Shown: positions 46,598 through 54,543 of the stretch, in pieces
Position numbering within the stretch: position 1 is the stretch's first letter
How the letters are laid out: the number at the start of each line of letters is the position of its first letter
Position numbers and translations under genes: made by a program
DNA from: Roseivivax sp. GX 12232
Lineage (GTDB): Bacteria > Pseudomonadota > Alphaproteobacteria > Rhodobacterales > Rhodobacteraceae
Direction: 5' to 3'
NCBI RefSeq assembly: GCF_021272185.1
Contig: NZ_JAJSEC010000002.1
Coordinates: forward strand, 186,001 to 250,000
Length of the DNA: 64,000 nt
Notes under the pieces: model-generated
Database searches by the model: none
Seen by the model: the letters and a program-made list of their open reading frames with translations, nothing else
Told to the model about the DNA's origin: nothing

Positions 46598-48039
46598 AGA
46601 GCTTTCCGATGTTCATCCGCACCACCGGGCGGCGCGTCGTCATCGCGGGCGGCGGCGAGGAAGCGGCGCAGAAGGCGCGGCTGATGCTGAAGACCGACGC
46701 GGCGCTGGTCCTTGCCGCGGGGGAACTCGACCCCGAGCTGGCCGACCTCGTGGCGCGGGGCCGCGCCAGCCACCACGCGGGCCCCATGACCGCCGCGCTT
46801 TTCGAGGGCGCAGCCATGGGCTTCATCGCGACCGGCTGCGCCGGGGCCGACGCCTGCCTGCAGGCGCTCGCCCGGGCCGCGCGCTGTCCGGTCAATGTCG
46901 TCGACCGGCCCGAGCTTTGCGACCTGACCACGCCTTCGCTCGTCGACCGCGACCCGGTGGTCGTCGCGATCGGCACCGAGGGCACGGCGCCGGTCCTCGC
47001 CCGGCAGATCAAGACCCGGGTGGAGGAAATGCTCGCGCCGAACCTCGGCGGGCTGGCCGCGCTCGCGGGCCGGATGCGCGGGGCCGTCGCGGCGCGCGTG
47101 CCCAAGGCTGCCCGGCGCGCCTTCTGGCGCTGGGTCTTCGCCGAGGCCCCCCGCGCGCTTTGGGAGGCCGGGCGCGAACGCGAGGCCGCCGCCGCGCTCA
47201 AATCCGCCATCGCCGCGGGCGCCGCGCCCGAGGGTGCCAGCCCAGGCCGCATCGCGCTGGTCGGCGCGGGGCCCGGAGCGCGCGACCTCCTGACCCTGCG
47301 CGCGGTCGCCCGGCTGCAGGAGGCGGACGTGATCTTCTACGACCGGCTGGTCGAGCCGGAGGTCCTGGAGCTCGCCCGCCGCGACGCCGAACGGGTCTTC
47401 GTCGGCAAGCTTGTCGGCGCCAATAGCTGGCCGCAGGACCGCATCAACCAGGTCATGCTGGCTGAGGCCCGGAAGGGCCGCCGGGTGGTGCGGCTGAAGT
47501 CCGGCGATCCCGGCATCTTCGGCCGGCTCGAGGAGGAGCTCTCCGCCGCCCGCGAGGCCGGCGTGCCCTGCGAGGTGATCCCCGGCGTGACCGCCGCCAG
47601 CGGCGCCGCGGCGAGCCTCGGGGTGCCGCTGACCTGCCGGGGGGCGACGGACACGCTGGTCCTGACCACCGGCCAGCTGCAGGAGGAGGGCCGCCTGCCC
47701 GAGATCGCGGACCACGTCCGCCCGGGCGCGCGGCTCTGCATCTATATGGGCGTGCGCAATTCAGGCGCGCTGGCCCGGGTGCTGCTGGCCCGCGGCGCGC
47801 CGCCCGAGACGCCGGTGGAGGTCGTGGTGGAGGCGACCAAGCCCGGCCAGCGGGTGATCCGCACGGCGCTGGCGGACATGGCGGCCAAGATCCGCGCCGA
47901 GGACGTGACGGGCTGCGCGATGATCCTGGTGGCGCTCGACAAAACCCGCCGCGCGGATTGGGGGGAGGCGGTTGGTGTGGCTGGCGGGGAGGCGCGCGAG
48001 GAGGGCGCCGAGCTGCGCGATCTGCGGCTGCGGGCCTAG
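46594..48039 (+). CDS. cysG: Siroheme synthase (CysG, trifunctional)
   Basis: 481 aa fusion. The N-terminal precorrin-2 dehydrogenase/ferrochelatase module (about 1-205) starts MKSFPMFIRTTGRRVVIAGG. The C-terminal uroporphyrinogen-III methyltransferase (about 219-460) has ALVGAGPGARDLLTLRAVARL, VRLKSGDPGIFGR and EVIPGVTAASGAAAS. It makes siroheme for NirB. Last gene of the nitrate operon; a Glu/Arg-rich tail follows the core. Confidence 0.94.
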   Translation: MKSFPMFIRTTGRRVVIAGGGEEAAQKARLMLKTDAALVLAAGELDPELADLVARGRASHHAGPMTAALFEGAAMGFIATGCAGADACLQALARAARCPVNVVDRPELCDLTTPSLVDRDPVVVAIGTEGTAPVLARQIKTRVEEMLAPNLGGLAALAGRMRGAVAARVPKAARRAFWRWVFAEAPRALWEAGREREAAAALKSAIAAGAAPEGASPGRIALVGAGPGARDLLTLRAVARLQEADVIFYDRLVEPEVLELARRDAERVFVGKLVGANSWPQDRINQVMLAEARKGRRVVRLKSGDPGIFGRLEEELSAAREAGVPCEVIPGVTAASGAAASLGVPLTCRGATDTLVLTTGQLQEEGRLPEIADHVRPGARLCIYMGVRNSGALARVLLARGAPPETPVEVVVEATKPGQRVIRTALADMAAKIRAEDVTGCAMILVALDKTRRADWGEAVGVAGGEAREEGAELRDLRLRA

Positions 48040-48372
48040 AGGGCAGGGGGCTTGGTGGCCTCGGTCGGCCAGGCAGTTTGATGCAGTCGGCTTGATAGTG
48101 ACGGCGGCTGACAGCGCCCGCGTCCGAGGCGTTGTCTTTCTCAGAAACACAATGCTTTCAGCAGCCAATTGCGGGCTCTTCCCTCACAGGACAGCCGAAA
48201 AAAAACCGATGTGGGACCCGCGCCCAGTCACCCCGCCGCGCGCCACCTCATCCGCCGAGACCAAGGCCTCCGACCGCGGCATCGCCGCGCATGACGCCGG
48301 GGCAGGCCCACATCCGACGGTTGAATGCGCACGGATCAACAGCAAAGCTGGCGCCGAAGAAGGAGGACCCCC
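48040..48372 (+). other. Non-coding interval between cysG and the secreted hydrolase
   Basis: 333 bases without a credible gene. An A-rich run (CCGAAAAAAAACCG, 48188-48201) and a strong AGGAGG (48361-48366) ahead of the hydrolase are the only clear marks. No terminator is evident. Confidence 0.5.
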
Positions 48373-49671
48373 ATGAAACGCCTGTTCTTTTCGCTCATTG
48401 CAGCCGCCGTCGTCGCGCCGCCCGTTGCCGCCGAGAACCCGATCGACCGGGTGCGGCCCGACGCCCCGGAGCGCGCGGCCTATGGCAGCTACCCGGTGGG
48501 CGTCGTCACGCGCAGCTTCACCGACACCGGCCGCGCGGATGTCATCGCCGCGCAGGAGGCCGAGGGCGAGATCCCCCGCGCCGACCGGACCCTGACCACG
48601 GAAATCTGGTATCCCGCCGCCGAGGGCACCGTCCCGGGCACGACCTATGAGACCGTGTTGCGCGACGGCGAGACGCCGGTGCGCCTCTCGGGCCGGGCGG
48701 CGCGCGATGCCGCACCCGCCTCGGGGTCCTTCCCGCTGGTGCTTATCTCGCACGGCTATCCCGGCAACCGCTTCCTGATGAGCCACCTGGGCGAAAACCT
48801 GTCGTCCAAGGGCTACGTGGTGGTCTCCACCGACCATCCCGACAGCACCTATGACGACATGGCGCTCTTTGCCTCGACCCTGGTCAACCGGCCGCTGGAC
48901 CAGGCCTTCCTCTTCGATGCGCTGGCCGAAATGGAGGGCGAGATCGGCGCGATCATCGACGCCGAAAACGCCGGGCTCGTCGGCTACTCGATGGGCGGCT
49001 ACGGCGCGCTGATCTTCGGCGGCGCCGGGCTGTCACAGACCGCCGTGACCCGCGAGGCGCCCGGGGCCTTCGTCGCACCCCGCGACCTCCTGGACCAGCA
49101 CGCCGCAGGCAGCGAGAGCCACGCCGCTCTGATCGATCCGCGCGTCAAGGCGGTGATCGCCATCGGCCCCTGGGGGCGCAACCGCGATTTCTGGGACGCC
49201 GAGGGGCTCGCGGGCTTCGAGAAGCCGCTCCTGCTGGTCGCGGGCGACCAGGACGACGTCTCGGGCTACGATCACATCCGCAACATCTTCGAGGAGACCA
49301 GCGGCACCGACCGCTACCTCTTGAGCTTCGAGGGCGCGAACCACAACGCCGCCGCGCCGATGCCCGCGCCTGACAACGCCTGGGAGGTCTCCGAGACGCT
49401 GGGCTGGGCGCCCTTCGAGCATTACGCCGACGCGGTCTGGGACACGACGCGCATGAACAACGTGCTGCAGCATTTCGCGACCGCCTGGTTCGATCAGCAC
49501 CTCAAGGGCGCGGAGGACGCGGGGCGGTTCTTTGACCTGGTGGAGAATTCCGAAGAGGGCGTCTGGTCGATGGGTGATGACGGCGCGCCGGACGCGGACC
49601 ACAGCTACTGGGCGGGGTTCCCGGAGCGGACGGCCAAGGGCTTGCGGATGGAGGTCCGGCAGGCCGAGTGA
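48373..49671 (+). CDS. Secreted alpha/beta hydrolase (dienelactone hydrolase/PAF-acetylhydrolase-like)
   Basis: 432 aa. AGGAGG lies 6 nt before ATG 48373. The signal peptide is MKRLFFSLIAAAVVAPPVAA. The nucleophile elbow is VGYSMGGYG, the acid is in VAGDQDDVSG and the His in EGANHNAAA, with VLISHGYPGNRF as the oxyanion strand. This gives an intact Ser-Asp-His triad on an alpha/beta-hydrolase fold, so it is a predicted periplasmic esterase. The substrate is unknown. It stands alone. Confidence 0.85.
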   Translation: MKRLFFSLIAAAVVAPPVAAENPIDRVRPDAPERAAYGSYPVGVVTRSFTDTGRADVIAAQEAEGEIPRADRTLTTEIWYPAAEGTVPGTTYETVLRDGETPVRLSGRAARDAAPASGSFPLVLISHGYPGNRFLMSHLGENLSSKGYVVVSTDHPDSTYDDMALFASTLVNRPLDQAFLFDALAEMEGEIGAIIDAENAGLVGYSMGGYGALIFGGAGLSQTAVTREAPGAFVAPRDLLDQHAAGSESHAALIDPRVKAVIAIGPWGRNRDFWDAEGLAGFEKPLLLVAGDQDDVSGYDHIRNIFEETSGTDRYLLSFEGANHNAAAPMPAPDNAWEVSETLGWAPFEHYADAVWDTTRMNNVLQHFATAWFDQHLKGAEDAGRFFDLVENSEEGVWSMGDDGAPDADHSYWAGFPERTAKGLRMEVRQAE

Positions 49672-49897
49672 GGGGAGTTTGCTTGGGTCTTTTGTGTGGC
49701 CTGGGGGCGGGCGATCTGTGGAGGTCGCCCGTTTTGCGGTGTGGGATTGGAATTGGAGGTCGTGCGCTGCCCCGAGGAACTGGAGAAGCGGGCCGGGGAA
49801 GAGCGTATGTCTCTCCAAGCTGTTGGAGAGTAACTTCCGCAATCTCTAGGCGAACAAAAACATGCACTCAGGCCGAGACGACATGTGTTTCCAGGCG

Positions 49898-50494
49898 CTA
49901 GTTGGCTCTGATCTTGTCAAAAAACACACCATGTTTCGGCTTCCAATCGGCCGTCATGGCGACATTTCCCAAGAGCATCCCCGCCTCCAGACTGAGCAAA
50001 GCCTCCTCGTTGATCACCTCGCCCTTGTTCCTCACGATGCTCGTGCGAACGACCATCACGGGATAGGTGCAACTGTCGATCACGAGGTTCCTCTTGCGGA
50101 TTGGTCTGATCTCGAAGAATCCGCGGTCCACTTCTTTTCCGTCTATCAGGATGACGGTTGGTATCTTATACGTCCTGCCGCGCGCGCTGAGGTCCAGTGA
50201 CTTTGCCTCTTCAGACATTTTCAACCGGGCACGGCTGCGCGCTGTCTTTCTGTCGACGGGTATGACGCCTTGCCAATAGGTCAGTGTCACTCTTAGCGTC
50301 GATCCATCAACCTTTGACACGCGTTTTTCTTCGAGCGTCCCATCGTTCATCACGCGGTTCGTCACCTCGAAAAACGGATTCGTGCGCGTCAATGTGAAAT
50401 TATTGCCCTTGGACAGGTCAACACAGGCTGCGAAGGCGATTGAGGATGAAAAGATGGCTAAGAGAAAAGTGCCCAGTAAAGAATTACGAAACAA
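49898..50494 (-). CDS. Secreted orphan protein
   Basis: 198 aa if started at TTG 50494, which has AGGA nine nt upstream and gives a clean signal peptide (LFRNSLLGTFLLAIFSSSIA, cleaved near AFA-AC). An ATG at 50557 has no ribosome-binding site and would bury the signal. The mature protein is rich in beta-strand-like segments, with two cysteines (ACVDLS, IDSCTYP) that could form a disulphide. No family is recognised. Codon use and base composition are less GC-rich than its neighbours, which hints at acquisition. Confidence 0.55.
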   Translation of the reverse strand: MFRNSLLGTFLLAIFSSSIAFAACVDLSKGNNFTLTRTNPFFEVTNRVMNDGTLEEKRVSKVDGSTLRVTLTYWQGVIPVDRKTARSRARLKMSEEAKSLDLSARGRTYKIPTVILIDGKEVDRGFFEIRPIRKRNLVIDSCTYPVMVVRTSIVRNKGEVINEEALLSLEAGMLLGNVAMTADWKPKHGVFFDKIRAN

Positions 50495-50739
50495 GGCATG
50501 ATGTCCTTTTCTATCCGCTGCCAGTGCAGTCGGGGCTGATGTTGAACGTCTCTGCATGTGAGAAAATTTCAGCGCGAGACGAAAGGCAAGATAATTCCTT
50601 CACCGGGCTCTGAGCGGGTTTGCGACGCGAGGGCGCCCGCCTGCATGACGACGACCGCCACGGCCGGGGAGGCGTTTCAGGCGTGCGGGAACGCATCACG
50701 CAGGAGGCGTCCATCCGCCGGGTTTGTCACGGAAAACCG

Positions 50740-50768
50740 TTTCGGCACCGGCCAAGCTCCGGTGCCGA
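50740..50768 (-). terminator. Terminator of the 113-aa secreted protein
   Basis: TTCGGCACCGG-CCAAGCT-CCGGTGCCGAA, a perfect 11-bp stem, lies 9 nt beyond the stop codon on the minus strand and is followed there by ACGGTTTTCC. Confidence 0.8.
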
Positions 50769-50777
50769 AGACACGGG

Positions 50778-51119
50778 TCAACGCAGCGCGTAGCGCTCGC
50801 CTTTCCAGGGGCCGGCGACATAGACGACGGAGGTCGCATTCGCCGCTTCGTCGAAATAGAAGCTGAAGGTCTGCCCGCTTTTGGCGTCGTTCAGATCCAC
50901 CTGGCCGTTGGAATAAAGCGTATAGGTCCCTTGCTGGGAGGATCCGTTTCCGTGCCGGAAGCTGAAGGTTCCGTCGCCGCGGATCGTGAGCACGCTCCCA
51001 GCCACGAACTGCAGTGTGCCCTGGGACATGACCGAGGCGGCCTCTTGCCCGGACAGCCGGTCCGCATGAGCCAGCGTCGCCGAAAGCGAAAACAGGGTCG
51101 CCATAAAAATCAAACGCAC
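50778..51119 (-). CDS. Small secreted orphan protein
   Basis: 113 aa from GTG 51119, with AGGA six nt upstream and a signal peptide (MRLIFMATLFSLSATLAHA, cleaved before DRLSGQ). The mature part has a lipocalin- or MORN-like look: SVLTIRGDGTFSFRHGNGSS followed by QQGTYTLYSNGQVDL. No cysteine. No family could be assigned. It is monocistronic with its own terminator and lies in the AT-richer patch beside the other secreted orphan. Confidence 0.65.
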   Translation of the reverse strand: MRLIFMATLFSLSATLAHADRLSGQEAASVMSQGTLQFVAGSVLTIRGDGTFSFRHGNGSSQQGTYTLYSNGQVDLNDAKSGQTFSFYFDEAANATSVVYVAGPWKGERYALR

Positions 51120-51450
51120 GATATTTCCTTTCAATGATTGCAGTATTGGCCGGCGTTTTTTTTGAGATGAAAAGCCGGCCGGTCCACCTTGTCGCCACTT
51201 CGCGTGCCGATCAAGATTCATGTGCGCAATTTGCGATATTTCCGGAATTTGGAATTTTGGGAAGGGCAGGCGTTATGGTCTCGGAAATTGTGGTTGATCA
51301 TTTTCGGCAAGTAGTCGTGGCTCGGACAAGGACCCGTGCCGCTGTCCCCAGCAAAAGGTCTTTCAGCGGCGGTTGGGCGCCTTAAAGCGGGTGCCAACAC
51401 CTCACCCGAGGCCCAAACCCGCTGCCGCCACCTAGCTCAACACGCCACCC
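51120..51450. other. Non-coding interval
   Basis: 331 bases with no credible gene; AT-richer than average from 51120 to 51330. It holds the promoter region of the 113-aa gene (minus strand) and the trailer of the bioY-DUF1284 transcript. No clear terminator or repeat seen. Confidence 0.4.
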
Positions 51451-51867
51451 TCAGAGCCGCGCCCCCGCATACCGCTCTGCCGCGACCGAGCCGCAGAGCG
51501 AGGCCCATTCGCATCCCGTGCAGGCCGACCTCACGCGCTTGGCGGCGAAAGCGTCGCGCAGCGCGGTGAGCGCCGCCGCATCCAGGACCAGCCGCGCGCC
51601 CGGCCTGATGGTCAACCCCAGGAGCCCGCCGACCTCCTCCGAGGCGGCATGATCCCGGGCGCGCACGCTGTCGCGGTGGCAATGCGCCTCCTCTCCGCCG
51701 AGCAGGGGCGCGCAAATGTCGTCGGGGCCGGTGACGATCTCGATTTCCTCGCCCGCGCCGATCCGGGCGATGACCTCGGCCATATTCGCGGTGAAGGCAG
51801 GGGAATATCCCCTGCCCACATGGGTGAGAACGCACAACAGGTGGTGCGGACGCAGCCGGACCGTCAT
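51451..51867 (-). CDS. DUF1284 family protein, possible Fe-S protein
   Basis: 138 aa. MTVRLRPHHLLCVLTHVGRG at the N-terminus and SACTGCEWASLCGS near the C-terminus supply the conserved cysteines of DUF1284, thought to bind an Fe-S cluster. It is coupled to bioY by ATGA, which puts it in a biotin-controlled transcript. The family function is not known; a link to biotin or its Fe-S enzymes is inference from context. Confidence 0.8.
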   Translation of the reverse strand: MTVRLRPHHLLCVLTHVGRGYSPAFTANMAEVIARIGAGEEIEIVTGPDDICAPLLGGEEAHCHRDSVRARDHAASEEVGGLLGLTIRPGARLVLDAAALTALRDAFAAKRVRSACTGCEWASLCGSVAAERYAGARL

Positions 51868-52451
51868 GCGCCGGACCGCGTCATCCGGCCTGCGATCAGT
51901 TTCAGCACCATCGCGCCGAGCGCGGATTTCAGGACGGCGCCCAGCAGGAAGGGAACGACGCCCGCCATGATGGCCTGTTCGACCCCGATGAGGACTGCCA
52001 GCCAGGCCGCGCCGAGACCCAGGCAGACCAAGTTGCTGATGAGCATGCCGAGGAAGGCCAGCCCGACGCGTTTACCGCTCCAGCCGCGTTCGGCGAGCCA
52101 GCCCACGATCATGCCGGCGATGGGGAAGGCAAAAAGATAGCCGCCGGTGGGCCCGACGAAGTGCTGCGCGCCCGCGGCGCCGCCGGCGAGGACCGGCAGG
52201 CCCAGGGCGCCCTCGATCAGCCAGGCACTGATCGTGACGCCGCCGAGCCGCCATCCGTAGAGCGCGCCGATGAGCGCGACCGCGAAGGTCTGCATGGTCA
52301 CCGGCACCGGGACCATGGGCACCTCGATGTAAGACGAGAGCGCGAGGAACATCGTGCCGAGGATCACCGCGCCGATCTGCCAGGGGAGCGAGCGGTTGTG
52401 CAGGTCGAGGGGCGCGCGGGCGATTGCGGAGAGGGCGGGTGACGGGCTCAT
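51864..52451 (-). CDS. bioY: Biotin transporter BioY (ECF S-component)
   Basis: 195 aa, about six helices, with the BioY segments YIEVPMVPVPVTMQTFAVAL and GAAGAQHFVGPTGGYLFAFP. It binds biotin in the membrane, working alone or with an EcfAT module, none of which is seen here. ATG 52451 is preceded by AGGA, and a BioR-like box lies 18 bp upstream. Confidence 0.93.
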   Translation of the reverse strand: MSPSPALSAIARAPLDLHNRSLPWQIGAVILGTMFLALSSYIEVPMVPVPVTMQTFAVALIGALYGWRLGGVTISAWLIEGALGLPVLAGGAAGAQHFVGPTGGYLFAFPIAGMIVGWLAERGWSGKRVGLAFLGMLISNLVCLGLGAAWLAVLIGVEQAIMAGVVPFLLGAVLKSALGAMVLKLIAGRMTRSGA

Positions 52452-52469
52452 GGAGGCGTCCTTTCTAAA

Positions 52470-52479
52470 TAATAGATAG
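52470..52479. promoter_or_regulatory. BioR box upstream of bioY
   Basis: TAATAGATAG matches the BioR operator TTATAGATAA at 8 of 10 positions and lies in the bioR-bioY gap. Confidence 0.65.
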
Positions 52480-52579
52480 AATCTTGGTTTGATACTTAAT
52501 GATTGCCGCGCGCATGCACGGAAGGCAAGGCCACCCGGCAAAGGCGCGGCCCTGCAATCAAGATTTGGCCTGGAATTGG

Positions 52580-53230
52580 TTACCGCGCCGGTGTGCGCAT
52601 CGCCTGCGGGCGCGCCTGCGCCTCGGTCTTCCCGACGTGCTGCGCGAGAAGCGCTGCGGCCCGGTCGATGTTGCCGGCGCGCAGCGCCACGAGGATCGCG
52701 CGGTGGTCGCGGTCGGTGGGCGTTTCCCAGTCGGCGCTCCAGCGCGCGAAGAGGATGCGCGCGCTCGCCAGGTGCAGATCGTCGATCGTCCGCAACAGGC
52801 GCGGCATGCCGCAGGGCGTCAGGATCGCCCGGTGAAACCTGCGGTTCTCGGCCTCCCAGCCGTAGACGTCTCCGGCGCAATCCCCTGCACGCGTTGCCTC
52901 TTCCGCCTCATCGAGAATGGCCGGCGTCAGATGCGGCGCGGCATTGCGCAGCGCCAGAACTTCGAGGGAGGCCCGCATCTGGGCGACCTCCCGGATTTCC
53001 TCGGCGCCGAAAGCCGCCACCCGCACGCCCCGGCGCGGCTCGCTCTCGACCAGCCCCTGGGCTTCGAGCCGCCGGAAGGCTTCCCTGACCGGCACATGGC
53101 TGGTGCTGAACTCCAGAGCGATGTGATCCTGCCGTAGCCGCGCCCCCGCGGCGAGCTGCCCGGAGACGATGCGCTGCGCCAGCTCGCGCGTGATGCGCGC
53201 CGCGTGGGATTCAGATTTGGTGTCCGCCAT
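52580..53230 (-). CDS. bioR: GntR/FCD-family biotin regulator BioR
   Basis: 216 aa. Winged helix at about 10-70 (RITRELAQRIVSGQLAAGAR followed by LRQDHIALEFSTSHVPVREA) and an FCD ligand domain behind it. BioR replaces BirA as biotin regulator in many alphaproteobacteria. The identity is supported by an exact BioR box 3 bp upstream of its own start, a second box before bioY, and bioY as the next gene. Confidence 0.88.
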   Translation of the reverse strand: MADTKSESHAARITRELAQRIVSGQLAAGARLRQDHIALEFSTSHVPVREAFRRLEAQGLVESEPRRGVRVAAFGAEEIREVAQMRASLEVLALRNAAPHLTPAILDEAEEATRAGDCAGDVYGWEAENRRFHRAILTPCGMPRLLRTIDDLHLASARILFARWSADWETPTDRDHRAILVALRAGNIDRAAALLAQHVGKTEAQARPQAMRTPAR

Positions 53231-53233
53231 AGA

Positions 53234-53243
53234 TTATAGATAA
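53234..53243. promoter_or_regulatory. BioR box upstream of bioR
   Basis: TTATAGATAA, an exact BioR consensus, lies 3 bp before the bioR start codon and predicts autorepression. Confidence 0.85.
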
Positions 53244-53423
53244 TCGAGGGCGGGGCGGAGGTCTAGGTGGGGAATCGCGGCGCGTGGGTTGCGGCGCGCG
53301 TGGACGCGGCAACATGGTTTGCGATCACCGGCGCAACGCATGCGCACTATTTTCGCAGAACGCACCCGTAACGGTGGGAGACAATCTCCACCCGCGAGCG
53401 GTTTCAGTAGCTAAGGGAAGTTT

Positions 53424-53498
53424 TGGCTCCGGCGGTAGGGATCGAACCTACGACCAATTGATTAACAGTCAACTGCTCTACCGCTGAGCTACGCCGGA
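53424..53498 (-). tRNA. tRNA-Asn (anticodon GUU)
   Basis: 75 nt including an encoded CCA. The acceptor stem TCCGGCG/CGCCGGA, D-arm GCTCAGCGGTAGAGC, anticodon arm GTTGA-CTGTTAA-TCAAT and T-arm GTAGG-TTCGATC-CCTAC all pair. The loop CTGTTAA gives anticodon GTT. Confidence 0.98.
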
Positions 53499-53569
53499 AC
53501 ACTGGGAGGGCGTATAACAACGCCGATTCAGGGCGTCCAGAGGGTCCGGCAAATTTTTTGCCGGAAATT

Positions 53570-54490
53570 TCACCGCGGCTCGAAGATCGCCTCGGCGCCC
53601 AGGGGACCGCGCGGGCGCGCTTGGGATTTCTCATGCATGTCAATGAGATGCGCGAGGACATTGCGGGCGGCCGCGGGCAGGAGAGCCTCGGGCACATCGG
53701 TGTAGATGCGTGCCGCGAGCTGGCGGGCGCTGCCGGGGGCCTCCTCCAGGGCGGCGCGGATCTGGGCGTGGCGGGCGCGGCGGTGGGCGGCGAGCTCCTC
53801 CAGCCGAGCGCGCGGCGCGGTCACGGGCGCGCCATGGCCCGAATGCAGGACCGCCCAGTCGCGCGCGGCCAAGCGGTCGAGCGAGGTCAGGAAGGCCGTC
53901 AGGTCTCCGTCCGGCGGTGAGACAAGCGAGGTCGCCCAGCTCATCACCAGGTCGCCGACGAAGAGCGTGTCGCCAAGCGCGAAGGAGAGGTGGTTGCCGG
54001 TGTGGCCGGGGGTGTGCAGCACCTCGAGCGCCTGGGGCAGGTCTCCGGCGGTGATCTGCTCGCCGTCGGTCAGCAGGCGGTCGGGCGCAAACCCGAGGTC
54101 CTGGCCCTCGCCGCCGCCAATCGCGCCCTCGGTGGCGAGGCGCTGCATGACCGCGCTGCGGCCGGCCTCGGCGGTGCCGAAGGCCAGGACCTCGGCGCCG
54201 GTCTCGCGCTTGAGGGCGGGCACCCCGGCGGAATGGTCGAGATGCGCATGGGTCACCAGGATCCGCGTGATCCGGCCGCCCGCGGGCACCGCCGCCAGGA
54301 TCGCCTGCAGATGCGCGGGGTCTTCGGGGCCGGGGTCGATCACCGCGATCTCGCGCTCGCCCAGGAGGTAGGTATTGGTGCCCCGGAAGGTCATCGGCGA
54401 GGCATTCGGCGCGAGGATCCGCGCCATCCCGGGGCCAAGCGTCTCGGGCACGCCCGGGCGGGGCGCGAAATCTGGGTCGGGATCGGTCAG
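53570..54490 (-). CDS. Metallo-beta-lactamase-fold hydrolase (LACTB2-like)
   Basis: 306 aa from a proposed CTG start at 54490, which has AAAGGAG six nt upstream; the frame upstream of it is compositionally odd and lacks start signals. The metal-binding THAHLDHSAGVP is the HxHxDH motif; further ligands are HTPGHTGNH, FVGDLVMSW and LHSGHGAPV. The C-terminal winged-helix-like region (RARLEELAAHRRARHAQI and following) is typical of the LACTB2/RNase-like MBL group. It is divergent from the EnvZ-like kinase. Confidence 0.83.
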   Translation of the reverse strand: MTDPDPDFAPRPGVPETLGPGMARILAPNASPMTFRGTNTYLLGEREIAVIDPGPEDPAHLQAILAAVPAGGRITRILVTHAHLDHSAGVPALKRETGAEVLAFGTAEAGRSAVMQRLATEGAIGGGEGQDLGFAPDRLLTDGEQITAGDLPQALEVLHTPGHTGNHLSFALGDTLFVGDLVMSWATSLVSPPDGDLTAFLTSLDRLAARDWAVLHSGHGAPVTAPRARLEELAAHRRARHAQIRAALEEAPGSARQLAARIYTDVPEALLPAAARNVLAHLIDMHEKSQARPRGPLGAEAIFEPR

Positions 54491-54543
54491 GGGAGGCTCC
54501 TTTCGCGATGGCTCCTGGGGCGGACCTGCGCTAGCACTATGGC

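Noticed and set aside
50558..50866. Plus-strand gene between the two secreted orphans
   Set aside because: It overlaps a strong minus-strand terminator and the 113-aa gene, has Arg-rich composition and no ribosome-binding site.
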